A stretch of DNA of 64,000 nucleotides from Propionispora sp. 2/2-37 (GTDB taxonomy: Bacteria; Bacillota; Negativicutes; Propionisporales; Propionisporaceae), in NCBI RefSeq assembly GCF_001298735.1, contig NZ_CYSP01000005.1, forward strand, positions 1 through 64,000, written 5' to 3'. Both the position numbers and the translations under genes were made by a program. Positions 21,903-30,671 of this stretch are shown here, in pieces. The notes beneath the pieces were generated by a model. The model did not search any database. It was not told the DNA's origin and worked only from the letters and a program-made list of their open reading frames with translations. The first letter of the stretch is position 1. Each line of letters starts with the position of its first letter.

Positions 21903-22706
21903 TTATTCTTTTGCCAGCGTGATAGGAGTCAGTTTGGCTTCCTCTGCGGTGGAGGGGCCGATGTAAGCGTTTTTCACCATGGAACCAAGAACGATGGCCT
22001 GACGTTTTTTTGCTGCTCCAAAATCAACATAAGGGGAATTGAGGGAAGGGGCATTAGGCAGTCCGGCCAACATGGCGATTTCAGCGAGATTTAAGTCGGC
22101 CGGCTGTTTACCAAAATAAATTTGGGCTGCCGGTCCGATCCCGTAAGCCCCCGAGCCAAAATAAATACTGTTCAGATACATCTCCAGTATTTCTTCCTTG
22201 GAATAACGAAGCTCCATATCCAAGGAAAGGAGGGCTTCTTCTACCTTGCGTCCCATAGTTTGGTCATGGGACAGGAAAATATTCTTTACCAGTTGCTGGG
22301 TAATGGTACTGCCGCCTTCGGCAATGGCCCCGGCCTGCATATTGACCAATGTGGCACGCAGTATACCTTCAATGTCAAGACCAATATGCTGATAGAAGCG
22401 ATTATCTTCAACAGAAATAATGGCCTGCTGCATGGCGATGGGAATATCGGCCAGAGGGACATAACTTTCTGTATTTAATTTGGACTGTACTGCGGTTTTT
22501 AAAGCAACGATACGGTATAGGCGCTGACCGATCCCGGTTACATTTACTTCGCCGGCAGGCAGTTCCACTTCAGCGAACTGAGTAACCCGCGGTGCCAAAT
22601 TCGTTTTTTTTTCTGATAGAACCGACAAGATGCTTGTGCCGCCGGCCCACCAGAAAGATGCTAAGAATAAAATCATGAGAAATAGCAAGAATCTCTTGAT
22701 ACGCAT
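21903..22706 (-). CDS. mtgA: Monofunctional peptidoglycan glycosyltransferase (GT51)
   Basis: Polymerises lipid II into glycan strands at the outer face of the cytoplasmic membrane. The 267 residues have one N-terminal membrane anchor (about 5-27), then the GT51 motifs: ISVEDNRFYQHIGLD with the catalytic Glu, GGSTITQQLVKN, RKVEEALLSLDMEL and EMYLNSIYFGSGAYGI. No transpeptidase domain follows, so it is monofunctional, a type more usual in diderm bacteria. It is transcribed opposite to its neighbours. The exact orthology to mtgA is less sure than the enzyme class. Confidence 0.88.
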   Translation of the reverse strand: MRIKRFLLFLMILFLASFWWAGGTSILSVLSEKKTNLAPRVTQFAEVELPAGEVNVTGIGQRLYRIVALKTAVQSKLNTESYVPLADIPIAMQQAIISVEDNRFYQHIGLDIEGILRATLVNMQAGAIAEGGSTITQQLVKNIFLSHDQTMGRKVEEALLSLDMELRYSKEEILEMYLNSIYFGSGAYGIGPAAQIYFGKQPADLNLAEIAMLAGLPNAPSLNSPYVDFGAAKKRQAIVLGSMVKNAYIGPSTAEEAKLTPITLAKE

Positions 22707-23050
22707 AATGCCCTCCTGTTATGTTAAAACAGCGGATGCCGGGTTTTATGACAACTGGTCTGTAAAACTCCGATACTATTATTCTACTCCAGATCTTACT
22801 TTTTGACTATAGTACGGACTAGTACCGTATCAATCCTAATCTTGTGGATACTGACGGTATATTTTCCGTAAACCTGCGTTGTCGTCATCTTCCATCATTC
22901 CTGATATGCGCGCATGGCAAAAAATCTCCGCAATCTAACCGGAATTTTTAGCCGGTCAAGGTGCTAGACAGTCATAGGACGCTGCCTTCCGTAGTATGAT
23001 TGTAGAAATGGTTCCGGTATGCCGGAAGAATTTGGTGCGGAGGGATGAGC
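22707..23050. other. Divergent intergenic region mtgA/cwlD
   Basis: This 344-bp gap separates the divergent genes mtgA and cwlD, so it must hold both promoters. No convincing consensus promoter was found. Small inverted repeats are visible: TACGG-ACTAGTA-CCGTA near 22814 and ACGG...CCGT around 22855-22870. A sporulation sigma-factor promoter for cwlD is possible but unproven. Confidence 0.4.
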
Positions 23051-23767
23051 ATGCGGATAGTGTCCATCCAGCGTAAAAATTGGCAATGGCTTGCTGTTTT
23101 CAGTGTGGCGGTTGTAGTTTTGAATTATTTGGCTATACGTTTTCTGGCAGCCGACGACATTGAAAATGTGAATCTGGAGAATTTACAGGGGCGGCGGATT
23201 GCCATTGACCCGGGGCATGGGGGGATTGACAGCGGGGCCAGCGGTCACGGTGTCATTGAAAAAGAAGTTAATATGGCGATAGCTGGAAAAGTTACAAAAA
23301 TATTACAGGATCATGGTGCTGTAATATTTTTAAGCCGTGAGGGTGACAATGATTACTATACACGGGGAAAAGGCGGCAAACGCAACGATTTGTTAACCCG
23401 GATTGACAAAATAGAGCAAGCACAGCCCGAAGTGTTCGTCAGTATTCACTGTAATGCCATTAAGGGGCCGGATTTATCGGGAGCCCAGGTTTTTTACAGT
23501 CCCAAATTTGAACAAAGCAAGCAACTGGCAGAGGTTATGCAGCGGGCATTAAAAGATTTTCCTCCGGGTAATCGCAGGCAGGCAAAGCAGGATTTGCATA
23601 TTTTAATGTTGAATGGAATCAAAGTTCCCGGTGTTCTTGTTGAAACCGGATATCTGACAAATAAAAAAGAAGCTTCCCGGTTAGCCGATCCGGCCTATCA
23701 GGAAGAATTAGCCGGGCATATTGCCAAGGCGTTAGCGTATCATTTCAGCAAAAATGCGGGACAATAA
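23051..23767 (+). CDS. cwlD: N-acetylmuramoyl-L-alanine amidase CwlD
   Basis: Amidase_3 family zinc enzyme. In B. subtilis CwlD strips the peptide from muramic acid to start muramic-delta-lactam formation in spore cortex. The 238 residues have an N-terminal membrane/signal segment (about 11-31), then IDPGHGGIDSGASG, the metal ligand in VIEKEVN, the SIHCNA motif and the catalytic VETGYLTN. The start at 23051 suits the CGGAGGG site better than an ATG six bases upstream. Location after rpsI is common in spore-forming Firmicutes, so a sporulation role is likely. Confidence 0.88.
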   Translation: MRIVSIQRKNWQWLAVFSVAVVVLNYLAIRFLAADDIENVNLENLQGRRIAIDPGHGGIDSGASGHGVIEKEVNMAIAGKVTKILQDHGAVIFLSREGDNDYYTRGKGGKRNDLLTRIDKIEQAQPEVFVSIHCNAIKGPDLSGAQVFYSPKFEQSKQLAEVMQRALKDFPPGNRRQAKQDLHILMLNGIKVPGVLVETGYLTNKKEASRLADPAYQEELAGHIAKALAYHFSKNAGQ

Positions 23768-23805
23768 ACTGAATTCATTGTAATATGCGGGAGGAATTGA
23801 GCGCC

Positions 23806-24645
23806 ATGAACAATTTAGTGTCCTGTGCTTTACTGCCTCATCCACCGATTATGATCCCCGAAGTCGGCAAGGACGAAGTTCATACCATTCGTTCAACTAT
23901 CACGGCTGTAGAGGAGGTAGCCCGGAAGATAAAAGACGATAATGTGCAAACCGTAGTGATTATTAGCCCTCATGGCCCTGCTTTTGAAGATTCGGTCAGC
24001 ATCAGTATTCATCCCCGGCTGAAGGGAAATTTAGGGGCCTTTGGTGCACCGGATGTTGTCCTGGGCTTCGAAACCGATGGATTTTTGAGCCGCCATATTA
24101 TAAAAAAAGCGGACCGGCTGGGAGTTAATCTGGTACAATTGACCGACGATCTGGCGAAAAACTACCGGTTTCCGTTAGCCTTGGATCATGGTGCCTTGGT
24201 GCCGCTATATTATTTACATAAAACCGGTTTCAAAGGACAACTGGTACATTTGTCGGTAGGAAATTTGCCTTATGAGGAAATGTACACTTTCGGTAAAGCG
24301 GTACAAGGAGCTATCGGCATGGCGGACAAGCGGGTGACGGTCATTGCCTCCGGGGATTTGTCACACCGTTTACTGCCGCAGTCGCCGCATGGCTATAGCC
24401 CGTCCGGGGCAAATTTTGACAGACAGGTTTTGACTGCATTAGCAGCACTCGATAGCAAAACCATTTTAAATCTAGATAAACAAATGATAGCCGAAGCGGG
24501 TGAATGCGGCCTGCGCCCCATTTGTTTTTTACTGGGCGTGGCTGGCGGACTGGCTATGCAGGGCAAAGTACTGTCCTATGAGGGACCGTTTGGTGTCGGA
24601 TACGGTATTGTTTTGCTTACACCCACCGTACAAGGAGGGAAATAG
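23806..24645 (+). CDS. amrB: AmmeMemoRadiSam system protein B (LigB/MEMO-like)
   Basis: Class III extradiol-dioxygenase-fold protein of the AmmeMemoRadiSam set; its reaction is not established. The 279 residues begin MNNLVSCALLPHPPIMIPEVG and contain histidine-bearing segments VVIISPHGPAF, ALDHGALVPLYYL and VIASGDLSHRL typical of the fold's metal site. ATG 23806 follows GGGAGGAATTG; an ATG 21 nt upstream precedes that site. It is the first of three genes (amrB-amrA-amrS) in one unit. Confidence 0.85.
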   Translation: MNNLVSCALLPHPPIMIPEVGKDEVHTIRSTITAVEEVARKIKDDNVQTVVIISPHGPAFEDSVSISIHPRLKGNLGAFGAPDVVLGFETDGFLSRHIIKKADRLGVNLVQLTDDLAKNYRFPLALDHGALVPLYYLHKTGFKGQLVHLSVGNLPYEEMYTFGKAVQGAIGMADKRVTVIASGDLSHRLLPQSPHGYSPSGANFDRQVLTALAALDSKTILNLDKQMIAEAGECGLRPICFLLGVAGGLAMQGKVLSYEGPFGVGYGIVLLTPTVQGGK

Positions 24646-24646
24646 T

Positions 24647-25168
24647 ATGCCGGTAAACGAGAGGAGTTTCCCGGTAGAACTGGCTGCAAAGAGCCTCAGA
24701 CATTATCTTGCCACCGGCAGCTTGCTGGACGTTCCGGTGAATTTGCCGGCTAAATGGCAGACACGAGCCGGTGTTTTTGTATCGTTGAAAAAACAGGGAC
24801 AGTTGCGCGGCTGTATCGGAACCTTTCAACCGGTTCAAAGCAATATTGCCGCCGAAATTATCCACAACGCAGTCAGTGCCGGAACGCAGGATCCTCGCTT
24901 TCCCGCAGTAACCGAACAAGAACTGGACGAGATTTCTTTTTCAGTAGATATTCTGGAGCCGCCGGAAGCCATCCGAAGTTTGGCGGAGCTTGAACCGCAG
25001 AAATATGGCGTAATCGTCTCCTCTGGCCATCGCCGGGGATTGTTGCTTCCCATGCTGCCGGGCGTGGATACGGTCGAAGAACAGGTTGCCATTGCCAAAG
25101 ACAAGGCCGGAATCGGCCAACAGGAACCAGTACAGCTTTATCGATTTACGGTTGCACGTTATACGTAA
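24647..25168 (+). CDS. amrA: AmmeMemoRadiSam system protein A (AMMECR1 domain)
   Basis: AMMECR1-domain protein of unknown biochemical function, always seen with amrB or amrS homologues. The 173 residues include the invariant LRGCIGTFQP motif, DPRFPAVTEQELDEISFSVDIL and GVIVSSGHRRGLLLPMLPGVDT. The frame is open far into amrB, but AAGGAGGG fixes ATG 24647, one base after the amrB stop. In some genomes this domain is fused to the LigB protein. Confidence 0.88.
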   Translation: MPVNERSFPVELAAKSLRHYLATGSLLDVPVNLPAKWQTRAGVFVSLKKQGQLRGCIGTFQPVQSNIAAEIIHNAVSAGTQDPRFPAVTEQELDEISFSVDILEPPEAIRSLAELEPQKYGVIVSSGHRRGLLLPMLPGVDTVEEQVAIAKDKAGIGQQEPVQLYRFTVARYT

Positions 25169-25181
25169 CGAAGGTGAAAAT

Positions 25182-26174
25182 ATGCAAAGGGCACTTTACT
25201 ACCGGAAAGGGACCAATAGTGTACAATGCCTGCTTTGTCCCAAAGAATGCAAGATCAGTGAGGGGCAAAGCGGTTTTTGCCGGGTACGGCAAAACAGGCA
25301 GCAAACTTTATATGCCCAAAATTACGGAGTTTGCTCTGCTTATGCCCTGGATCCGGTGGAAAAAAAGCCGCTTTTTCATTTTTTCCCCGGCAGGCAGATT
25401 CTGTCGATCGGAACCTGGGGCTGTAATTTTACCTGCCATTTTTGTCAAAACTGGCGAATCGCCCAAGAAATGCCCGAGCTTGTCTCTCTCTCCCCGTATC
25501 AGGTAGCTGAATTAGCTTTTGAACAAACGCAACTGGGAAATATCGGAGTAGCTTATACGTATTCCGAGCCCGTTGTCTGGTATGAGTATGTGCTGAATAC
25601 CGCCAGACAGGTGAAAGAACACGGTCTGAAAAATGTCATGGTTACCAATGGGTTTATCAATCACGAACCTTTATCTCAGCTTTTACCGTATCTGGATGCT
25701 CTGAATATTGATGTAAAAGCCTTTACCGGTGAGTTTTATCAAACGGTATGCGGCGGTCAGCTGGAGCAGGTCAAACGGACGGTTGAACTGGCGGCGGCAT
25801 CATGTCACGTGGAGATTACCACCCTGCTGGTTCCCGGGTTGAATGACGATGAAAGCGAGATAGAAGCCCTGGCCCGTTGGTTAAGTGACGTGAATCCCGA
25901 TATTCCGCTGCACATTTCCCGCTATTTTCCTAATTACCGGCTACATAAGCCGCCTACTTCGGCGGCGACGCTGGAAAAAGCCCGGCAAACAGCCGGAAAA
26001 TATTTACATTATGTATATTTAGGAAATATGGGAGACAAGGGAGTCGATACCTATTGTCCGGTCTGCGGCTATAAAGTAATTGACCGCGTGCGCAGGGAGA
26101 GTGTTTTATCCAGTGATAAAAAATGCCCCCGATGCAGGGGCAGTATACCAATTAGCGGTGATGTAACATATTAA
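25182..26174 (+). CDS. amrS: AmmeMemoRadiSam system radical SAM enzyme
   Basis: Radical SAM protein with the cluster motif CNFTCHFCQNW, here 330 residues. An N-terminal CLLCPKECKISEGQSGFCRVR cysteine segment and a C-terminal rubredoxin-like CPVCGYK...CPRC zinc ribbon flank the barrel. Its product is unknown; relatives include pyruvate-formate-lyase activases. ATG 25182 follows GAAGGTGAAA. The gene ends tail-to-tail with yitT, overlapping it by 3-4 nt with no terminator between. Confidence 0.87.
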   Translation: MQRALYYRKGTNSVQCLLCPKECKISEGQSGFCRVRQNRQQTLYAQNYGVCSAYALDPVEKKPLFHFFPGRQILSIGTWGCNFTCHFCQNWRIAQEMPELVSLSPYQVAELAFEQTQLGNIGVAYTYSEPVVWYEYVLNTARQVKEHGLKNVMVTNGFINHEPLSQLLPYLDALNIDVKAFTGEFYQTVCGGQLEQVKRTVELAAASCHVEITTLLVPGLNDDESEIEALARWLSDVNPDIPLHISRYFPNYRLHKPPTSAATLEKARQTAGKYLHYVYLGNMGDKGVDTYCPVCGYKVIDRVRRESVLSSDKKCPRCRGSIPISGDVTY

Positions 26175-27031
26175 TGGATTGCTTTTTTCTTTACCCGGCC
26201 GCCCATCACGTCGTGCACGTCGTTAATGGTGACAAAGGCTTCTTCGTCTTTTTCCTGGACAATTCCTTTTAATTTGGCGATTTCCAGCCTGGTTACAACC
26301 GAATAGAGAACTTTTTTTTGTGTTCCGGTGTAGCCGCCTTCGCCGTGCAGGACGGTTACGCCACGGCCCAGACGTGCGATCAGAGCGGAAGCAATTTCAT
26401 CAGGGTTGTCCGATACAATGATAACGCCTTTGGACTCATCCAGACCTTCGATAGTGATGTCAATTACCTTGTAGGCTATATAGTAGGCTGCCAGGGAATA
26501 CATGGCTTTATCCCAGGTATAGACTAAGCCGGCACTGCCCAGAATGAATAAATTAAAAAACATGACAATTTCGCCGACGGAAAATCCTGTTTTCTTATCC
26601 ATAATGATAGCAATAATTTCCGTACCATCCAGTGAGCCGCCGTAGCGAATGATCAAACCTACACCGACGCCGACAATAATGCCGCCGAAGATAGCTGCCA
26701 GGAAGAGGTCATTGGTTAGTTGCGGTACGGGATGCAGGAGCGATGTCCATAAGGCCAGTGAAAGAACCGAAAATAAAGTGGACAAGGCGAAGGTTTTACC
26801 GATTTGCATATAGCCGAGATACAAAAACGGCAGGTTTAGTACTATTAAAAACAAACTCATTGGCAGATGACTCAAATGGCTGGCCATGATGGAAATGCCG
26901 ACGATTCCTCCGTCAATAATCTGATTCGGGATTAAAAACTCTTCCAAACCGACCGCTGCCAATAGTGAGCCAAGAAATAACATCAGGTACTTTTTGCCGT
27001 AGGAAATGGCCCGATTCTTTTTCTTAATCAA
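26171..27031 (-). CDS. YitT family membrane protein (DUF161-DUF2179)
   Basis: A 286-residue protein with five or six hydrophobic segments in the first two-thirds (for example LMLFLGSLLAAVGLEEFLIP) and a soluble C-terminal DUF2179 domain (VTVLHGEGGYTGTQKKVLYSV). Function of the family is unclear. The start is TTG 27031, 11 nt after AAGGAG on the minus strand. An out-of-frame ATG ATT GAT TAA between them would make a three-codon ORF overlapping the true start. Confidence 0.85.
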   Translation of the reverse strand: MIKKKNRAISYGKKYLMLFLGSLLAAVGLEEFLIPNQIIDGGIVGISIMASHLSHLPMSLFLIVLNLPFLYLGYMQIGKTFALSTLFSVLSLALWTSLLHPVPQLTNDLFLAAIFGGIIVGVGVGLIIRYGGSLDGTEIIAIIMDKKTGFSVGEIVMFFNLFILGSAGLVYTWDKAMYSLAAYYIAYKVIDITIEGLDESKGVIIVSDNPDEIASALIARLGRGVTVLHGEGGYTGTQKKVLYSVVTRLEIAKLKGIVQEKDEEAFVTINDVHDVMGGRVKKKAIH

Positions 27032-27273
27032 TCATATCGCTTCTCCTTTTATGTTTATTCGTCAAATTTATATAATTATACCATAATTTCTCCGATTGCT
27101 CCAGTTCCTGATGACGGAGGATTGGCAGGATGAATAGGGTTTGCATGATTTTGAAAAAAGATATTCCAAACGGTTAATCTCAAAAATATTCGCATTAGCG
27201 GCTGCTGGCTTCGGTTGCATGCCGTTGAAGGGCATGACAAATTTGTCCATAACTGAGGTATGGCCGGTAAACG

Positions 27274-27307
27274 AAATGCAATACAAAATACAAAAGGTAT
27301 TGCATTT
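27274..27307 (+). repeat. 11-bp inverted repeat at the argC promoter
   Basis: AAATGCAATAC (27274-27284) is repeated in perfect inversion at 27297-27307 with a 12-nt spacer. The right arm overlaps the -35 element and half of the ArgR-type box. It lies upstream of the expected transcript start, so it is more likely an operator than an RNA hairpin. The rest of the yitT/argC gap (27032-27273) shows nothing else recognisable. Confidence 0.6.
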
Positions 27308-27328
27308 TTATTCATATAGGCGTATAAT
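27299..27328 (+). promoter_or_regulatory. argC promoter with ArgR-type box
   Basis: TTGCAT (27300-27305), a 17-bp spacer and TATAAT (27323-27328) form the promoter. The segment 27299-27318, read on the minus strand, is ATATGAATAAAAATGCAATA. This closely matches ARG boxes bound by ArgR/AhrC (B. subtilis and E. coli consensus with TGAAT...ATTCA). The box covers the -35 and spacer, the geometry expected for arginine-dependent repression. The call rests on consensus similarity. Confidence 0.78.
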
Positions 27329-27352
27329 TATTAATCATTAGGGGGGGATGCA

Positions 27353-28384
27353 ATGAAAATCAGCATTATTGGTGCAACCGGATATACGGGGGAAGAGCTG
27401 CTTAGACTTCTGGCAGGTCATCCGGACGCTGAAATCGTACATATTACCTCGGAAAGCCAGACAGGGGCAGCTATTCAAACGGTGTATCCTCACCTCAGGG
27501 GATTTTATGATAAAAAACTGGAAAGCCTTAGAGAGCTGGAGGCTATGGCTGACAGCGATGTGGCCTTTATTGCCCTGCCGCACGGTCATGCGATGGAAGC
27601 CGGGAAACAGCTTTCCCGGATGGGGGTTAAAGTGATTGATCTGGGGGCGGACTATCGCTTCCGTGATCCGGCGGTTTATGAGCAGTGGTACAGGGTTCCT
27701 CATACCTACAGGGATGCTCAGGCCGTATATGGATTGACGGAATTGTATCGTGCCCAGGTGAAAGAAGCCTCTATTGTTGGAAATCCCGGCTGTTTTACGA
27801 CAGCCAGTATTTTAGCACTAGCACCTCTGGTGAAATTCCGGCTGATTGAACTGGATACCATGATTGTCGACGCTAAGTCGGGAGTATCCGGAGCGGGCCG
27901 GGGGCTGAACCTTAGCAGTCATTTTACCGAAGTATTTGAAAATCTGAAGGCCTATAATATTGCCGGGCATCGCCATACTCCGGAAATTGAACAGGCACTT
28001 GGGGAAATAGCGGGTTCTGCTGTGACTGTCAGCTTTACGCCGCATTTGATTCCCATGGCGCGCGGTATTTTAAGCACCTGTTATGCCGGCATTAAGCCGG
28101 GAGTTAGCGCCGGTGACATTGATGCTGCGTTTCAAGCGCTTTATGCCGGTGAGTTTTTTATCAGGCTGTTAGGCCGCGGCGGCTATCCGGCCACCAAGAA
28201 TACCCGCGGTTCGAATTTTTGCGATTTAGGCTGGCATATCGACAGCCGTACCAATCGTGTCATTGTGGTTTCGGCAATTGATAATCTGGTAAAGGGCGCA
28301 GCCGGTCAGGCAGTGCAGAATATGAATGTGATGTTCGGGTTGGATGAGCGGGCCGGCCTCACGCAGGTACCTTTGTATCCGTAA
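27353..28384 (+). CDS. argC: N-acetyl-gamma-glutamyl-phosphate reductase
   Basis: Third step of ornithine synthesis: NADPH reduction of N-acetylglutamyl phosphate to the semialdehyde. The 343 residues begin with the dinucleotide loop IIGATGYTGEELLRLL, have the catalytic cysteine in VGNPGCFTTA, and GVSGAGRGLN and AGHRHTPEIEQ motifs. It is the first gene of argCJBD, behind the ArgR-box promoter. Confidence 0.97.
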   Translation: MKISIIGATGYTGEELLRLLAGHPDAEIVHITSESQTGAAIQTVYPHLRGFYDKKLESLRELEAMADSDVAFIALPHGHAMEAGKQLSRMGVKVIDLGADYRFRDPAVYEQWYRVPHTYRDAQAVYGLTELYRAQVKEASIVGNPGCFTTASILALAPLVKFRLIELDTMIVDAKSGVSGAGRGLNLSSHFTEVFENLKAYNIAGHRHTPEIEQALGEIAGSAVTVSFTPHLIPMARGILSTCYAGIKPGVSAGDIDAAFQALYAGEFFIRLLGRGGYPATKNTRGSNFCDLGWHIDSRTNRVIVVSAIDNLVKGAAGQAVQNMNVMFGLDERAGLTQVPLYP

Positions 28385-28446
28385 GACAACAACAAGAACT
28401 TCAGACGGCTGAATGCCGCTGCGATAATATGGGAGGCTGCAAAATT

Positions 28447-29655
28447 ATGTTTAAAGATATTACAGGTGGTATTACCGCACCACAGGGGTTTAAAGCTGCC
28501 GGTGTAAAAGCCGGTTTGAAAAAGAGCGGCAAGGAAGATGTTGCGGTCATTTATAGTACGGAACCGGCGGCTGCTGCCGCCGTGTTTACCACCAACACGA
28601 TGGCGGCGGCTCCGGTTATTGTCTCCCGTCAGGCTGCCGAAAAAGGCAAGGCTTCGGCGATTATTGTCAATTCCGGTTGTGCCAATGCCTGTACTGGTGA
28701 ACAGGGGCTGGCCGATGCCAAGGCCATGGCCAGAATTACGGCGGATTTACTGGGCGTGGCTCAGGATGAAGTGCTGGTTGCTTCTACCGGCATAATTGGC
28801 GTTACCCTGCCAATGGAAAAGGTTGCAGCCGGTATAAATAAAACCGTCGGGGAGCTGTCGGTGGAAGGAGCGGCCAAAGCGGCACAGGCCATTATGACAA
28901 CCGACACGTTTGCCAAAAGCTGTGCGTATGAATTTGAACTGAGTGGCAAAATGGTTCGTATTGCCGGTATTGCAAAGGGATCGGGCATGATCCATCCCAA
29001 TATGGCGACCATGCTGTCTTTTATCACCACCGACGCTGCTATCGCAGCACCGGTGTTAAAGCAGGCGCTGACCGAAGCAGTGGGTGTATCCTTTAATATG
29101 GTATCGGTAGACGGTGATACCAGCACTAATGATATGGTTGCGGTACTGGCCAATGGACTGGCCGGCAACACGGTTATCGCCGACAGTGCCGGTAAGGACT
29201 ATCAGTTGTTTAGTAAAGCGTTGACTGCCGTTTGCATTGATCTGGCTAAAATGGTAGCGCGTGACGGCGAAGGCGCTACGAAATTCCTGGAAGTCAATGT
29301 GTCCGGTGCGGCCAGCTTTGCCGAAGCAAAAAAAGCTGCCATGGCTATTGCCAAGTCGCCGTTGGTGAAAACAGCTTTCTTTGGTCAAGACCCGAACTGG
29401 GGACGTATTTTATGTGCCGTTGGTTATTCCGAAGCAGCCGTGGTGCCGGAGAAAACGTCTTTAGATATCAGCGGCATTACCATTGTAGAGAACGGATTGG
29501 GCGTTCCATATGACGAACATGCTCTGCGTACGGTCATGGCGGCCCATGATATTGTTGTGAATGTTGATTTGGCTGCCGGCGCTGCCAAAGCTACCGTCTG
29601 GACCTGTGATTTCTCTTATGAATACGTTAAAATCAACGGAGAATATCATACCTGA
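28447..29655 (+). CDS. argJ: Bifunctional ornithine acetyltransferase / N-acetylglutamate synthase
   Basis: Transfers acetyl from acetylornithine to glutamate, making the pathway cyclic. Bifunctional forms also use acetyl-CoA. The 402-residue precursor contains the self-cleavage region KGSGMIHPNMATMLSF, where the Thr becomes the N-terminal nucleophile of the beta chain. ATG 28447 is preceded by GGGAGG; an upstream ATG at 28429 lies before that site. Whether it is mono- or bifunctional is not decided by sequence inspection. Confidence 0.96.
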   Translation: MFKDITGGITAPQGFKAAGVKAGLKKSGKEDVAVIYSTEPAAAAAVFTTNTMAAAPVIVSRQAAEKGKASAIIVNSGCANACTGEQGLADAKAMARITADLLGVAQDEVLVASTGIIGVTLPMEKVAAGINKTVGELSVEGAAKAAQAIMTTDTFAKSCAYEFELSGKMVRIAGIAKGSGMIHPNMATMLSFITTDAAIAAPVLKQALTEAVGVSFNMVSVDGDTSTNDMVAVLANGLAGNTVIADSAGKDYQLFSKALTAVCIDLAKMVARDGEGATKFLEVNVSGAASFAEAKKAAMAIAKSPLVKTAFFGQDPNWGRILCAVGYSEAAVVPEKTSLDISGITIVENGLGVPYDEHALRTVMAAHDIVVNVDLAAGAAKATVWTCDFSYEYVKINGEYHT

Positions 29656-29685
29656 TAACAGACGCCTAAAAATGAAAAGTACGAT

Positions 29686-29710
29686 AAGCCGGCTTAAGTG
29701 CCGGTTTTTC
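29686..29710 (+). terminator. Possible internal terminator argJ/argB
   Basis: A short hairpin, AAGCCGGC-ttaagt-GCCGGTTTTT, lies 30-55 nt after argJ and just before the argB ribosome site. The five-base GC stem and T-run resemble an intrinsic terminator, which would lower expression of argBDFGH relative to argCJ. Confidence 0.6.
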
Positions 29711-29729
29711 CTATAAAGGAGTGTTGCGG

Positions 29730-30623
29730 ATGGTGAACTCGCCGGAGAGAACGGCAGCCGTACTGATTGAGACGTTGCCGTACATGCAGTTATTTACCGG
29801 TAAAACGGTTGTAATCAAATATGGCGGCAATGCCATGATTAATGAAGAGTTAAAGCAGCAGGTCATCAAGGACATTGTTTTAATGAAATGCGTAGGCATG
29901 CGTCCGGTTGTAGTCCATGGCGGCGGCCCAGAAATAACCGGTTTTTTAAAACAGCTGGGTAAACAGTCTTCTTTTGTCAGCGGGCTGCGCGTGACGGATA
30001 CCGAAACGGTGGAAGTCGCCGAGATGGTATTGACCGGAAAAATAAACAGCGAGATTGTCTGCCTCTTGAATAGTCAGGGTGCCAAAGCCGTGGGATTGAG
30101 CGGCAAGGATGCCAACCTGGTTATAGCGGAAAAGCATCTGGCCGAGGTTTATGAAAACGGTGCAGTCAGACAGGTCGATATTGGTTTTGTCGGTGATGTG
30201 GTAAAAATCAATACCGGACTTTTGCATACCTTGCTGGATCAGGATTACATTCCGGTGATTGCGCCGATCGGCAGTGGTACGGACTATGCGACATATAACA
30301 TCAATGCCGACTATGTTGCCGGAGAAATTGCCGGTGCGCTGGGAGCGGAAAAACTGATGCTGCTGACCGATGTGGAGGGGATTTACCACGATTACCACGA
30401 TAAAAGCACTTTTATTTCCACCCTGACTTTTGACAATGCCAAAGAGATGATCCAGGAGGGCATAATCGACGGGGGGATGATTCCCAAAGTGGAAGCCTGC
30501 ATCCGGGCGTTGTCGGGCGGAGCCGTCAAAGCGCATATTATCGACGGACGGCAGCCGCATTCGCTGCTTTTGGAGATTTTTACCTCGAAAGGGATTGGCA
30601 CGGAGATTGTAAAAGAGGGTTAG
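29730..30623 (+). CDS. argB: Acetylglutamate kinase
   Basis: Phosphorylates N-acetylglutamate and is usually the arginine-feedback-inhibited step in organisms with the cyclic pathway. The 297 residues contain VVIKYGGNAM, VVVHGGGPEITG, VTDTETVEVAEMVL and MLLTDVEGIY. ATG 29730 is 9 nt after AAAGGA; an in-frame GTG at 29721 touches that site and is rejected. The N-terminal extension before VIKYGG is compatible with the hexameric, arginine-sensitive type. Confidence 0.96.
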   Translation: MVNSPERTAAVLIETLPYMQLFTGKTVVIKYGGNAMINEELKQQVIKDIVLMKCVGMRPVVVHGGGPEITGFLKQLGKQSSFVSGLRVTDTETVEVAEMVLTGKINSEIVCLLNSQGAKAVGLSGKDANLVIAEKHLAEVYENGAVRQVDIGFVGDVVKINTGLLHTLLDQDYIPVIAPIGSGTDYATYNINADYVAGEIAGALGAEKLMLLTDVEGIYHDYHDKSTFISTLTFDNAKEMIQEGIIDGGMIPKVEACIRALSGGAVKAHIIDGRQPHSLLLEIFTSKGIGTEIVKEG

Positions 30624-30671
30624 CCTGCATTGGTGTTGGGAGACAAGTTGGTATAAAGGAGGAGAACAGCT

